Source: Jacaranda mimosifolia
Lineage: Eukaryota > Streptophyta > Magnoliopsida > Lamiales > Bignoniaceae
Assembly: GCA_018894105.1 (NCBI GenBank)
Contig: CM032125.1
Span: forward strand, 33,527,032-33,591,031
DNA length: 64,000 nt
Direction of reading: 5' to 3'
The notes below the pieces were generated by a model that did no database searches, was not told where the DNA came from, and was given only the letters and a program-made list of their open reading frames with translations. Below are positions 11,861-25,215 of this stretch, one piece after another. The first letter of the stretch is position 1, and each line of letters begins with the position of its first letter. The translations under genes were made by a program, and so were the position numbers.

Positions 11861-12445
11861 GCAAAAAATTGCTAATGACTTAAAAGCTCGACATCATTTA
11901 GGTGGATTCTCTAAAATGCAAAATCATCCCACATTTAAAGAGCATCTTAAAATCTGCCTCGTTTCGTGGTTTTTAGATTTGAAATTTTTTATTATTATGT
12001 CTGCACTAAATATTTAAAAAATCCACACCTGTCCCACTTGGTCCGTGCTTGTCAATTCTTTTTTTTTTTCTCCCTTAAAAATAATTATAATTTAATAATT
12101 CAATTATAATTTTATAAAAATAAATATTAAAAAAATCCATCAACGCAATAATATTCAAATATATCAATTAAAAATTAAAATATAAAAAATAATGAAATAT
12201 TGTTCTACTCAACAATATTCAACTTTAATTTCATAAAAATTAATATCTTTCAACACAATGATATTCAAATATATCAACAAAAAACATAAAAAAAAAAAGT
12301 CTAATCATAAATATACATAATATATTATATACTATAATTATGCAATTAAAACACGTTAGTTCTGGCAAAGGTGTGGGTAAGTCAAATTCAAATTAAAGTT
12401 TCTGGTTCATATGAGAAGACAGGCAATTTTAAGGAGAAGACAGGC

Positions 12446-12526
<81 letters not shown>

Positions 12527-13270
12527 AAATGAGAACGTGTAGAAACTTTTTGCATATAATAAATTCTCTTATATTAAATTAATGAAGCATAATTAGACCT
12601 ATGGATTTAAAAAGCCTTTTCATATTCACATTTTTCTTCTTTTACGCATTTTACTTATTTTTTTAATATTTATATACGTTTGCAATTTTACATGTGGATT
12701 AAAAGATAAAATAAAAAATTAGAGGGGGAAAAATAAGTTCTAAACTACTTTTCAAATATTTGCATCACACCCACCAATAAAATATAGGCATTCCAGCATC
12801 TTTTTTGCATGTGTAATTAAATTATTTCCGTATTAGTTATATTTTATAATTAATGTAACCGAGAGAAGAAAGCAAAATAGGTTTTTTCTTAGCGTACAAT
12901 TCATAATTATTCATGATAATATAATAAATAATTAGCTTATGACATAATATTATTTTGGGAAAATTACTAAAATCCCCTTAAAATAAATTTTCATATCTTA
13001 AAAACCCATAAAATAAATTTTCAATTTAGGAAACCCTTTTCACAAATTTTATATTCCAAAAAGTCCAATTATTAACTTTTACTTTATTCTTGGACAAAAT
13101 TACCCTTAAATATCTTACATTAGAAATTTTTTGATTTATCAAAATTATTTTTTAAAACTCTATTTGTAATAAAAATTAGAAAGTTATTTATGAATTTTAA
13201 AAAAAATAAGTCTTTTTATTTAGTTCATTTGATTTTAGAATTTATTAGTATTTTCTATTGTAATATATAT
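11861..13270. other. AT-rich spacer with a compound microsatellite
   Basis: No gene seen. 12446-12524 is a compound trinucleotide array, (GAT)n passing into (ATT)n. 12955-13275 is low-complexity AT DNA. Confidence 0.6.
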
Positions 13271-13275
13271 ATATA

Positions 13276-16106
13276 TGTAACGACCCAAAATTTTATATAT
13301 TTGTTAAATTATTATTAATTATTTTATTAGTTAATTTTAGTTATTCGATTAGAATTTTGAATTATTTAATCATGATAAAAATTATATAAGATTCAATTGA
13401 TATTTTACAAGATTTTTAGATAAAAAATGCATTTTTATTTATTTTGAAAATTAAATTGAGAGATTTTAAATTATTAATATATATATATAAATGAAATGAT
13501 ATGGTACCAACCGGCCATACCTCCACCATGCTTGCTCCATGCTTGCCCATGCTTGTGTCAAGTCAAAATTAATGCATGTTTGACTTCAATTTTCCTTCTT
13601 CATTTTTCTTATTCCATTTCTTCTCATTACCCTCATTCAACCGGCCATGCTTGCTTATCTCATCATGTCAAGTCAAAATTAATTCAATTTTGACGTCACA
13701 TTTCTCTCTTCATTTTTATTCATTTTTCCTCCCATTTTTCTTTCTTTACCGCCAACTTTCTTCTCCCCTTCAACTGAGCAAGAGCTTCACCACCAAGCAT
13801 CTATTTCTTCATCACACCTTACCACCACCTCCCTTACCATTTTCTGGCCACAAGACGGCAGCCATGCACGGTGGTTGAAGGTGGACGGAGAAGCACCGTG
13901 AAGAAACCCATTTCCTTGGTTAACTTTCGGTACTCATCTCCAAGCCCCGAAACCTGCGATGAAGGGTATGGTTGTGTAGCTAGGGAGGAGGAGAAGCAGA
14001 ATATATGGTTTAGTGGCGGTTTCCGGTAGCGTACAGCGGTGAACGGAGCTGAACAGTGGCGGCGGAGCAAGATGATTTTTGGGGGCTGTTTTGGTGTTTT
14101 CCGGCAAATAGGAGCGGTATAACTAAAAACTAACCTGAGATTATTGTTCGTGAGGGTGTAAGGAAGAGAATGGTGTAAAGTGTTCATATTCAGGCGGCGG
14201 CGGCCGGCGACAGAGGCTCTCCGGCGATTTGGGGGCAGAATTATCTCCTCGTTCCAACGGTCGTGACGGTATAGTCCATTTTCGAATCCGGGCATATATC
14301 CATGCAAGGTATATGTATGAGTTAGGATGATAAGTGATTTAATTATGGACTTTAGGTGGTGTTATTATATGATTATGTATTATATATATGTATAGGAAGT
14401 TTTAGATCTTGATGACATATTAATAATTTTGGAGATAATTGTTAGATTAAGCATGGAATATTATGTAATTGGAGGTTGAATTGAGATTTTGTAAGATTTA
14501 ATTAGTGACATTTTGTGGGTTTGATCTAATTATAGATTATTATAAAATAGGATTTTAAGATTTTAAATCTTAATTTGTTAATAGTTGATAAGATTAAGTT
14601 AGTTTGAGTGATTTATATAAATTTGGACTTAAATAAGATTTATTTGGTAATTTTGGGAAATATTAAGTTTCGATAAATAATAAGGTTAGTAGAATCGATC
14701 GAACTTTAATTATGAATTATTTTGTGAATTAGGTGACGGAGATTTGGTAGGTGACAAGCAATAGCGATATATATCTGACTGACTGGGTATAAGGTGAGGA
14801 TCTATCCCTCTTGGTACTTGCTATACCTATGAGATTCTGCCAATTTGGCACCCTATTGAGTTATCTGTTATTGAAATTAACCCCTGTGTGGGTTTACTGT
14901 TTCTGTATGTACTCAGAACCGTGTTTGGTTTCTGTTTGTTATTTGATTCTGTTCTGAATACCCCTGTGAAAGTTATATCTGTTCTGTATCTGTTTCTGTC
15001 TGTTCTGGTGCCCAGAATTATGTCTGTTATCTGTTCTGATCTGATTTGTATCTGTTGCCTTGTCGGCATTTCTGTTATCTGATCTGTATTATGGCCATGC
15101 TGGCATATCTGTATCTGTTGCCTGATGGGCATTGTTTCTGTCTGCTTGATCTGATCTGTTTGAAACTGGCAATGTGCTAGGGACTTCCCCTGGGCATTTG
15201 CATAAGCAGTTAACTCGGTTATTTGTATGGTGATTATGAGGCCAAGGGCCGATCCGAGCGCTCTGTTTGGTTATGTGAGGCACGCAAGGGACTCTTCCCC
15301 TTGGTGCCAAAGATACGCAAGGGACTCTCCCCCTTGGTGCCAACGATATGCAAAGGACTCTCCCCCTTGGTGGTGCGCTAGGGACTCCCCCTGGGCATCG
15401 GCGGTGCGCTATACAGTTCGTATGGGCATCTGCCATATACCAAGCTGTTACGCTTCGGTGATATGTTTGTCTAGTATAAGGTGAATCGGCAATGCACGTC
15501 TTAGACAATCCTTTGAGTGCATATGCTTTGGGTTTGATCTGTCTGATTGTTTCTGTTTGTCTGACATCTGATCTTAGAGCAATAAGGCAGGAGAGTTTCC
15601 TGTTTGCTTATTGGAACTATCTGTTTTTGTATTGTTTGATCTGTTCATTTATATTATAATTTGTCGAGTCGAATCATCCTCGATAAATCCCTTTTGCATT
15701 CCTCACTAAGTCTTTGGACTTACCTCCCTGTATTCTATGATATCAAATAGGGAAGAGATGGTTCGAGATGGATCTGGGAAGAAATGTATTTGATTTTGTT
15801 GTGAAGATTGTACAGAATATAAGTTATGATGTATTGTATTGATATGGAAACCTTAGAGATGTTGTGATATGTATGATTGTAATTATAAAGTTTTAATATG
15901 TTATGCCGTAAGGTATTAATATTATGAAGTTTAGTAGGTGTTTATTTTGAAAATTGTGGTTTAGAATTGATGGAAGAGATTGAATGCCATTTTAGAATAT
16001 GTGTGAAATGAACTTATGGGCCTTTTGTTCGGTTGCAACTCTGATATTTAAGATTGAATCTGTGTGGTGCCTTGACTGATGTGTCATCCTGAGGAGGAGT
16101 GCTACA
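13276..16106 (+). mobile_element. Solo LTR 1 (2.8 kb), Ty3/gypsy-like
   Basis: Begins TGTAACGACCC and ends GTGCTACA, with 5-bp flanks atata on both sides (13271-13275 and 16107-16111; the site is an AT microsatellite, so the match is weak evidence). It matches solo LTR 2 over nearly its whole length, less well at 13500-14250. No gag-pol interior lies next to it. It contains a run of tctgttctgatctg phrases (14950-15170) and tandem units of about 33 bp with core agggactcccccttgg (15280-15410). Superfamily assignment comes from end type and LTR length only. Open frames inside are accidental. Confidence 0.75.
15280..15415 (+). repeat. Tandem about 33-bp units inside solo LTR 1
   Basis: Four to five imperfect units, each with gcaagggactctccccctt or gctagggactccccctggg, followed by ggtgccaa or ggcatcgg. 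An isolated unit lies upstream at about 15173. The equivalent array in solo LTR 2 (22478-22620) has a different unit make-up. Confidence 0.8.
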
Positions 16107-17500
16107 ATATATATATATATATATGTAAATTAAAAAAATATTTCTTCAAAACTTTTAGTTTATTAAACATAAAATCATCATTGACAGATATCAATTCAAA
16201 AGATTAAAAAAATATTCTATTAAAAAGCTAATTCATTAAGCTTCTAAATTTAATAAGTTAGGGATAATTTAAAAGATTTAATAAATTAACGGTGATTGAG
16301 TCAAAAAATTAGTTGTTGGGTCTTTTGGAGTGAAGAGTTGATGGAATCTGCATTTGAGTATGGAAAATATTTTAATGGATTTTTTAGATAAAAAAATATA
16401 TTTTGATGAATTTTTAGTAATTTTTCCTACTATTACTCTTGGCATAATGCAATTCCTGAGTGATTCCTATTTTTTTCCAAATCTATATTACTTATAAATA
16501 TTAGGACTTCAATAAGATATTGACAATTGAAATTAGAAGATACTGATAAGATAATTTTCTTTTCTTTTCTTTATTTTTTTAATCTATTGTTGATTTTATT
16601 ATTTTCTTTTTTTTATTACTTTATCATAATTTTTTATTTTATTTCTTTTTAAAAATTAAATAAATATATTAAAATTATTAAAATAAAAAATTATAGTATC
16701 ATATAAAAAGGTAAATGCTTTATTTTGCATTATAAAAAGTCTACCATGCATATAAATTGTATTAATATTACTAAGAATAATAGTTTTGGTGAATTGTGTT
16801 GACAATAAGAATTTATGTTTTTAGAGAGTTAAACAATGGAGTACATCACTATGAGATAAATTAATTAATCAACAACGGATTACCAATCATCCATTACTAA
16901 TATATAAATACAACAATTAAACGTTATTATTATATTATATATAATCACATTTTCGAGGGAGAATAGTCATGTGTCAATATTCGATTGGACCATTTCTAGA
17001 CAATATTTTATCTTATTTATATATACATACATCAAGAAATCATTAAATTTAAGCACCTCACACTTTATATATAAAATTAATATTATTAAATCACAGACCA
17101 CTTTACAGATAATTTTCTAACTTGGGTTCCCAATGCATCCAATGTGGGATTGGTCCCTAATATTCCAACCTCTTCATTGGGCCATATAATTTTGCCTTGA
17201 ATCCTAATTGTGTGGGCTGAACCACGATTAGGCCTCAACTGTCTAATCTAAATCAAAATTATATACATTTAATATATGTTTATAAAATGTCCAGTAGCAT
17301 CAATCTCCTCTATTATGTGGAAAGTCTTGTGTTCGACGCGAAAGGAGCGCACTGTACACCTTATATGCATATGATTATATTATACTTTAATTTACTTGAT
17401 TTTATAATAGAATAATATTGACTTAATAAAAGAATAAACTTCGTTATTTATAATATTCTCTAATATATATATAATTATAAAATAAAATATATTGAAACAA
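16107..17500. other. AT-rich spacer, possible LTR fragments
   Basis: No gene seen. 17100-17280 carries phrases such as catccaatgtgggattggtc and gggctgaaccacgattaggc. They recall plant LTR promoter or leader sequence, but no ends can be set. Confidence 0.4.
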
Positions 17501-17631
17501 AGTTCCCAAAATCAAATCTTTGTTCTCCACAACTCACAGCTTACCCCAAAACCATTTTCTCCACTCTCATTCGGAACAATTTTTAGCAGAAACTAACTGA
17601 AAAATGGCATCCGGAGTTGGCCCAACTTTAT
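17501..17631 (+). pseudogene. 5' relic of a DUF7733-type gene
   Basis: The leader (tctccacaactcacagctta, then gcagaaactaactgaaaa) and the first codons at 17604, MASGVGPT, parallel the start of the DUF7733-type pseudogene at 38623 (MSAGIGSS with a gcagaaaccaacggaaaa leader). The coding part stops after about nine codons, where a TGTAACATCC sequence, typical of a plant LTR start, begins at 17632. A similar leader without start codon is at 30215-30290. Confidence 0.55.
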
Positions 17632-18392
17632 TGTAACATCCAACTTTTTAGCAAATTTATAATTTTAGCTTGTTATAGGTTAGTGATAATAAACAGTCAT
17701 TATTGTAATTATTAAATAATAATTAATTTAATGATATCATTCTTATACATACAAATATATTATTTGAAATTTGGACTATACCGAATTTTTTATCTTTGAA
17801 GCTGTAATTGTTTATTGTTATATTAAAAAAAAATCTCTACTCACACCACCAAGTACCCAACTAGTCAGTCAGCACAAGTCCATGCCTACCAGATTAACTG
17901 ACTATTGTGAACTGACGTTCTTTAATGCGAAGGAGCTTGTCTACTAACAGTCAGTGAAAACAGTACATAATACTTTTGCTATAAAAAGTACCAATTAAAC
18001 TATTAAAAATACATAAATTAGTTACCGAATCACAACGACCAAAACAAAATAATCATGCAATTATATGATTAGCAATTTTAGCACATTCAATATATATACT
18101 TAAATTTTCATATCATAATCTAAAAAAAAAATTCTACACAATATTAATATTTAATAACTTTAATATATTTATATAAATTTTTACATAAGGAATATAATGA
18201 TAAGAATATGAGAATTATGATTGTGGGTTATAAAATGGTTTTGATATATTCTTTTCTTTTTTTTTTTATCTTTTCATTTATGAAGCTCACACTTGGTTGA
18301 ATTTATAGAAATATAGATAAATTTAAATGAAAAAATTGCCAATGAAAACAGTCAATTTATAGCTAAAATCAAATACTATAGTTTCAAAGAAT
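17632..18392. other. Possible LTR start and AT-rich sequence
   Basis: 17632 starts TGTAACATCCAACTTTT, like many plant Ty3/gypsy LTRs, and interrupts the DUF7733 relic. No matching end was found, so the extent is unknown. No coding sequence. Confidence 0.35.
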
Positions 18393-18500
18393 GAGTCAAT
18401 CAGTTAAATGAAATCGTCCTCATACTTATATGTGCAAAGTTTGAGTTTCCAAACTCTATTAAACTCTTGGAATGCATATGCATGTGTGGGAAAAAAATTG
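18393..18500 (+). mobile_element. tRNA-derived SINE, copy 4, diverged
   Basis: Carries cctcatacttatatgtgcaa, then gagtttccaaactctattaa, actcttggaatgcatatgca and an A-rich tail, in the family order. Both promoter boxes are decayed. Confidence 0.5.
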
Positions 18501-20487
18501 TAAATTTAGTAATATTCAATTAGTACTCCTAAACTTTTTAAGTTGTTTTAAACCTAATTAATTTTATGCATAATATCATATAGTACTTGTTTGATTAAGT
18601 ACCATTTACGTGGAATTATATATTACCTTGGGCTCATTCACACTTGATTTGTATTAAATTTGAAACTTTAACATTCATTATTCAGCATGCATGCAATCAA
18701 GTCAAGCACAATTAGTTTTAAACATTATTAAATTAAAATTTGCTATAATTTCAACTTATTTGTGTTGTCTGCCGTCAATAATGTTAAACATTCCAAATAA
18801 ATAAAAAAGAAGGTTAAAAAATTATAGTGACTTAAAATTCTTTAATTGCGATTATAAAATGAGAATGTAGCATTGATTTGGCATGATGTATTATAATTAC
18901 TTGAAAATAATTATAATTCTAATTTTATCTGATCAATTCTTAGAAGATTGATTGTCTGAAAATACGTTCATTAATACACAAAGGTTAACTCCTAAGAGTA
19001 CTTCATTATATACACAATTAACTCCTTGTATTTTTTCCCTGTGCTAGTCTAGTAACATGCGCTAATGCCATTGGAGATCAAATCTGTGCACATTCATTTT
19101 GAAAGCTATACTAATTATTCCATTTGAAAATCTCTGGATATATTACTTTGTTATCTGATTAATATGACATAAATGTGTCTAATTTTGTAAACACTTGCTC
19201 GTGAATTGGGCATTGAAGATAATTACCCTTAATACCAAAATGTATTATTCCTAGCTACTAACTTGTAGAGCAGTCCAAATTCTTCTTCTTTCTAAAAGTA
19301 TTGAATCAGTAGTACTACGTGGTTGTTAGTATCGAGGCAAGTATGAATGGAAATTATAATGAAAGGGCTTCCCTTTTTCCAATTTGATGTGAAGTTTGTC
19401 TCTTCTCACTTCTGTTCACTTTAATTTTCTTCTCCTGGATTGCATTTAAGCGACAATTGGACGGCTTATTGTCTTCTTCCAATGTTTTTTTATTATTTTT
19501 TTCGATATACTTAGATTTGTTGATTCGATATCTCCGCTTGTTTTTGTTGGTTCTTTTACATTTTGAGGGTGGAATTGTTTGGCGTGAAGTCAAGGTCGAA
19601 AAAGGAATGTGGAACCATAACGACCCCACGGCCCATTTGTTCCATTTTCATTATTTCATCACTGAGCACAATTAGCCTTGGTAATTCTATATTTCTATTG
19701 GTCGCAGTTCTCTTTTCTTTTCTTTTTTTCCCCCACCCCCCTTTTGGACCCTAATTTTTTTTAATAATTGTCAATTTTTATTTTTTTGAGAATAATAGGG
19801 AAATACCATGCCATCATCTACAAAATTTAATTTCTTCCCAGTATAGGACAATTTCCCTCCTAGAACCGACAAGCAAATTCGAGTGCGAAATTAAAACCTC
19901 TGAATTTGAAGATGAATAGAATAAGAAAAAACCAGCTAAAGATGAATAGAATAAAATTAAAATCGACAAGTAAATGTCAAGAAAAAACTCTCAACAAGTA
20001 TGTGCATGTACTAGTTTAATTTTTTAAAATCTTACAAAGTAAATTATCAAATAATATTATCCATATCTTATGTGAATAGGATGGATTAGCGGTTGTGCGC
20101 ATTTGTCCATGTCGTTACTAGAGGTGGAGGCGATTGCTCCTCATGCCACGAGATTACTATAGATGGAGGTAGGTAGCCAAGCACAAATATTTAAAGAACG
20201 GGGGATGCTTTGTTAGAGTAGAATTTGGGGGCTGTTTGTAATGCATAATGAGGTTTATTTGCATAATTCAAAAGTATTAAACTTACTTTTCTTTTTCTTA
20301 TTTTGTTGATGGATGCAATTTTATTTTGCTTTTTATTTTTAATTTTATATTAATTTTTGAAAAAAAAAAAAGAAGACATTTTAAAATTTATTTTTAATTT
20401 TAGATATATTTTTTATTTCCATGATATTCCTAAAGAAACTAGAAAGGACCAACATACCCTTTCCAAAGTAATCCCAGACCACTTACT
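18501..20487. other. Spacer without a recognised gene
   Basis: Frames of 60-90 codons at 19354-19750 are low-complexity and match nothing I recognise. 20420-20487 (aagaaactagaaaggaccaa, then cataccctttc) is the start of a spacer unit repeated at 33640 and 57200; solo LTR 2 interrupts it. Confidence 0.5.
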
Positions 20488-20492
20488 CCCTA

Positions 20493-23312
20493 TGTAACGA
20501 CCCCGAAATTTTATGTATTTGTTAAATTATTATTTTTTATTTTATCAGTTAATTTTAGTTATTCGATTAGAATTTTGAATTATTTAATCATGATAAAAAT
20601 TATATAAGATTCAATTTATATTTTTACAAGATTTTGAGATCGAAAATGCATTTTATTTATTTTGAGAACTAAATTTAGAGATTCTAAATTATTAATATAT
20701 ATATATATATATATGAAATGATGTTGAAGACAACCAAACCATGCTTGCCATGCTTGTCCCATGCTTTCCATCAAGTCAAAATTAATGTTAATTTTGACCA
20801 CCAATTTCTTTCTTCCTTTTTCTTCCTTCTTCTTCATTTTCTCCTCACTTTCATCTTCTTTCCTCCCTCACAACCGTGGCTTCCTCCCTCCAATCATTTT
20901 TCCGGCGAACGATAAAACCCAACAAATTATATACCGTTTTACTCCTCTCATCTCAAGGAACTCAAATATAAACTTTTCCCTAAAACCGATCGGTGAGGCG
21001 GCCGGAATTAGAGCTTGAAGTTTCGGCCATGGTGGAGGTAGATGGGTTTCTTCGTTTTGGCAACGAAAATCTGAGTTTAAGTACTGGGTTTTGTTGGGCT
21101 CGACTCAAGGATCACAACGGTAGCTTGAACGAGCAAAACGGACCACCGACGACGAAGTAATCGGAGAAAAACCAGCGCGGTGGTGTTGGTGGCGGGATTA
21201 TGGTTTTCCGGCCAATTGACCGACCAAATGACGTCGGAATCTGAAATTTTTCGAGGGGTTGTAATCGTAGAGCTGAGGAGTATCTTATAGTTGTGACGGT
21301 CAATTTTCCGGCGACGGTGACTGGCGGCGACCGGCGACGGCGGCGCTTCGGCGAATTGGGGACAGAATAGTCTCCTCGTTCCAACGGTCGTGAGGGTATA
21401 GTCCATTTTCGAATCCGGGCATTAGTTAGTGAGTTATGAATTTTGTTAGGTTTTAATAATTATATTTTTATGTATTATATATATATATATATTCATGCAA
21501 GGTATATGTATGAGTTTGGATGATAAGTGATTTATTATGGACTTTAGGTGGTGTTATTATGTGATTATGTATTATATATATGTAGATGAATTTTTAGATT
21601 TTGATGGCATATTGATAATTTTGGAGATAATTGTTAGATTAAGCATGGAATATTATGTAATTGGAGGTTGAATTGAGATTTTGTAAGATTTAATTAGTGA
21701 CATTTTGTGGGTTTGATCTAATTATAGATTATTATAAAATAGGATTTTAAGATTTTAAATCTTAATTTGTTAATAGTTGATAAGATTAAGTTAGTTTGTT
21801 TGATTTATATAAATTTGGACTTAAATAAGATTTATTTGGTGATTTTGGGAAATATTAAGCTTTGATAACAAATAAGGTTAGTAGAATCGATCGAACTTTA
21901 ATTATGAATTATTTTGTGAATTAGGTGATGGAGATTTGGTCGGTGACAAGCAATAGCTATATATCTGACTGATTGGGTATAAGGTGAGGATCTATCCCTC
22001 TTGGTACTTGTTATACCTATGAGGCTCTGTCAATTTGGCACCCTATTGAGCTATCTGTTATTGAAATTTACCCCTGTGTGGGTTTACTGTTTCTGTACGA
22101 TACTCTGAACCATGTTTGATTTCTGTTTGTTATTTGATTCTGTTCTGAATACCCCTGTGAGGGTTATATCTGTTCGGTATCTGTTTCTGTCTGTTCTGGC
22201 GTCCAGAATTATGTCTGTTATCTGTTCTGATCTGATTTGTATCTGTTGCCTTGTCGGCATTTCTGTTATCTGATCTGTATTTTGGCCATGCTGGCATATC
22301 TGTATCTGTTACTGTTATCTGTTACCTGATGGGCATTGTTTCTGTCTGCTATGATCTGATCTGTCTGAAACCGGCAATGTGCTAGGGACTTTCCCCTGGG
22401 CATCTGCATAAGCGGTTAATTATGTTATTTGTACGGTGATTATGAGGCCAAGGGCCGATCCGAGCGATATGTTTGGTTTATAAGGCACGCTTGGGACTTT
22501 CCCCTCAGTATCTCCGACATGCTTGGGACTTTCCCCTCGGTGTCGGCGGTACGCTAGGGACTTCCCCTGGGTATCGATGGTGCGCTAGGGACTTTCCCCT
22601 GGGCATCGGCGGTGCGCTATACAGCTCGTATGGGCATCTGCTATATACCAAGCTGTTACGCTTAGGTGATGTGTTTGTCTGGTATAAGGTGAATCGACAA
22701 TGCACGTCTTAGACTATCCTTTGAGTGCATATGCTTTGGGTTTGATCTGTCTGATTGTTTCTGTATGTCTGACATCTGATCTTGGAGCAATAAGGCAGGA
22801 GAGTTTCCTGTTTGCTTTTCAGTACTATCAGTTTCTGTATCTGTTTGATTTGTCCGTTTGTATTATGATTTGTCTAGTCGAATCATCCTCGATAAATCCC
22901 TTCTGTATTCCTCACTAAGTCTTTGGACTTACCCCCCTGTATTTTATGATATCAAACAGGGAAGAGATGGTGCGAGATTGAATTGGGAAGAAATGTATTC
23001 AATTTCCTTTTGAAGGTTGTACAGAAAATAAGTGATGTATTGTATTCGGGATGAAACCTTAGAGATGTTGTGATATGTATGATTGTAATTATAAGGCTTT
23101 AATATGTTATGCTGTAAGGTATTAATATTATGAAGTTTAGTAGGTGTTTATTTTGAAAATTGTGGTTTAGAACTGATGGATGAGATTGAATGCAATTTTA
23201 GAATATGTGTGAAATGAACTTATGGGCCTTTTGTTCGGTTGCGACTCTGATATTTAAGATTGAATCTGTGTGGTGCCTTGACTGAGGTGTCATCCTGAGG
23301 AGGGGTGCTACA
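20493..23312 (+). mobile_element. Solo LTR 2 (2.8 kb), Ty3/gypsy-like
   Basis: Begins TGTAACGACCCCGAAATTTT and ends GTGCTACA, with a perfect 5-bp target duplication CCCTA at 20488-20492 and 23313-23317. There is no internal domain, so unequal LTR recombination is the simplest origin. Same family as solo LTR 1. The strongest differences are at 20710-21400. Tandem agggactttcccc units occupy 22478-22620. Confidence 0.88.
22478..22620 (+). repeat. Tandem about 33-bp units inside solo LTR 2
   Basis: Units such as gcttgggactttcccctc and gctagggacttcccctggg, each ending in a ggtatcg or gtcggcgg phrase, repeat about four times before tgcgctatac. Confidence 0.8.
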
Positions 23313-23334
23313 CCCTAGCCCCAGCATTTTCTGT

Positions 23335-23690
23335 TTAGTTTTGTTTTCAAAGCCCCTTTTCATTTTTTCCTAAAAATAAAAATAGAAAACTATTAATTTC
23401 TCCCCTATTTTCACAGGCATTTTCATTTTTAGCACATTTTTTCAAAGCACTATTACATTCTCTCCATTTTCACTTTTTATTTTCTCCTACTCATATTTGC
23501 AAAACTTTTAATATAAAACATTATATTTTTTATACACAACTCATTTTCATCCTTACATAATCATTATATTTTAAACAAAACCTCCAAACAACAATTCATT
23601 TTCAAAAACATATTTATAATTAATTTTTTATTATTTCTTTTCACTAAAAAATAAAAATATTTCCATAAAGCAAATCCAAACTGCCCCAAC
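23335..23690 (+). repeat. MITE family M1, copy in a four-helix gene spacer
   Basis: Shares the ttttcattttttcctaaaaa and ctccattttcactttttatt blocks with the copies at 945 and 28156. It is absent from the parallel spacer at 57290, where ccagcat runs directly into ctactaacaagtgg. Confidence 0.6.
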
Positions 23691-23720
23691 TAACAAGTGG
23701 TCACTCTTGCATTTAGTGAC

Positions 23721-23831
23721 ATAGGCTTCCAGGGCTGCTGCTCAATTTCTTCACTTTCTGAAACGAAAAACTGAAGAAACACTAGCCCTTCTGCGCCTAC
23801 TGCTTCAACACCATTCCCCACCCCCAATGAA
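23721..23831 (+). pseudogene. First-exon relic of the four-helix gene (a)
   Basis: From gcttccagggctgctgct the frame reads ASRAAAQFLHFLKRKTEETL, then a leucine-rich run and QHHSPPP. The intact gene has MASRIAQFPQYLKQKIEKL, then ...LQRHSPPS at the same place. The start codon is damaged (atagg for atgg). Nothing resembling the membrane helices follows. Sequence after the relic continues as the repeated spacer. Confidence 0.65.
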
Positions 23832-24145
23832 TTTGGACGGATTGGATTGGGATGGACATAATTTGAGTTTAATTGGATTGAATGCAAAATGAGCAAGCTT
23901 AAGATGACTTTTAGATATGTGGACTGAAAATGGGTTATGTTGGATTCAATAAAAAAATTCTTTTTTTATTCATTTTATGAATTCAAAAAAATAATTCAAA
24001 AGATACTAATAATATTAATATGTCTTTTATACTTTATTCAATATAACTTTTACAGTTTCTTGATTTACAAATTTACACTTTTATCCTTTAGACGACTTTT
24101 AAAAGTCTTTATTGACGTCCAAAAATTCAAACTGTATTATAATCA

Positions 24146-24186
<41 letters not shown>

Positions 24187-24800
24187 GGCCAATCAAACAT
24201 GTACTTAATTAACTTAGTAAGCTGGAAATTTAAATAGAAAACGCAAATCCTAAAAGCCTTTTAAGTTGTAAAATCAGCCAATAATCATATGTCTGAAGCA
24301 ATACAACCACGTTAATTTGGTGATTAATTTATCAAGTAATTAAAATAATTTCAAACTATTAATAGATTTTTATCAGACATTATCATTTTGTCTTTTTAAA
24401 TAGAATATAATCTGAAGAAATAATTAATTTTCATTGTCATCCGATACTGGCTAGGAGGGTGTTTGATGGATTCATGGATTAATCATTTCAAATCCGCCTT
24501 TTAGGCTAAAGTCCATCATGAAAGTGTGATTGATGAGTGCCTTTAGACAGTTACCTCAAAACTGTGTATATGTATATATATATATATACATATATAGAAG
24601 GCAACAGGAAAAGCTTCTAACGCGTATTTCTCTTTTCGGAGGGAGACAAAAGAAGAAGAATCCAATTTACCTAGTCTTTGGGAAGGACCAGAACAAGGAA
24701 TATTAAAGGGGGTTAAATGTTAAAGGTAATTGAAACGAACATGCGCCATGATGAATATCTGTCACTCATCCAACCAAAGCTGACACAATCTTTGGAAAGA
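23832..24800. repeat. Spacer unit shared with 33681-34220 and 57430-57750
   Basis: 23832-24140 parallels 57430-57750. 24206-24560 parallels 33681-34003 (both with aagctggaaatttaaatag and gtgattaatttatcaagtaa), and 24640-24790 parallels 34050-34220. An (ATT)n run is at about 24148-24186. Non-coding. Confidence 0.75.
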
Positions 24801-25215
24801 ATCTATATTATATCATTGTAAAAACGTTCTCTTGATATTTGCATTTGATTTGATTTGATTTGGCCAATTATTAATTATATCATTATGGGATTTGCAGATA
24901 TCAACAAAAAGTGGTTTTCAAATGTAAATTTATCATTGGAATACTGCTCTTGTTTAGATCTATTTTTTGTATTTTAAATTTTATGGGACTTATTTTTACG
25001 GATCTATGACTACCCTCATATTATCTCATTATTTGGTGTAAAACAATTTTGTAGACATATTAATTTTTGTTTAATTGAAGAGTGATACATTTAAAATAAT
25101 ATGCGAGTTATTAATTTAAATTTTTTTATTTATCTTGGAATTTTTTAAATTTAATTTCAAAGATAAATAGTTAATTTTAAGCAATACTCTAGTATTTATT
25201 TTATATTCAAATTAA

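Noticed and set aside
12446..12524. Trinucleotide array as a CRISPR-like or regulatory repeat
   Set aside because: A plain (GAT)n(ATT)n microsatellite without spacers.
13834..15508. Frames of 100-157 codons in solo LTR 1 as genes
   Set aside because: They lie within an LTR duplicated at 20493-23312, are not conserved between the two copies and follow the tandem-repeat composition.
19354..19754. Overlapping frames at 19.4-19.7 kb as a membrane protein gene
   Set aside because: Leu/Phe-rich low-complexity text on one strand and Lys/Asn-rich on the other; no conserved motif or paralogue in the window.
21077..21406. Minus-strand frame of 109 codons in solo LTR 2
   Set aside because: Same reason: it is LTR sequence, arginine/threonine-rich from GC-skewed text, with no conserved counterpart frame.
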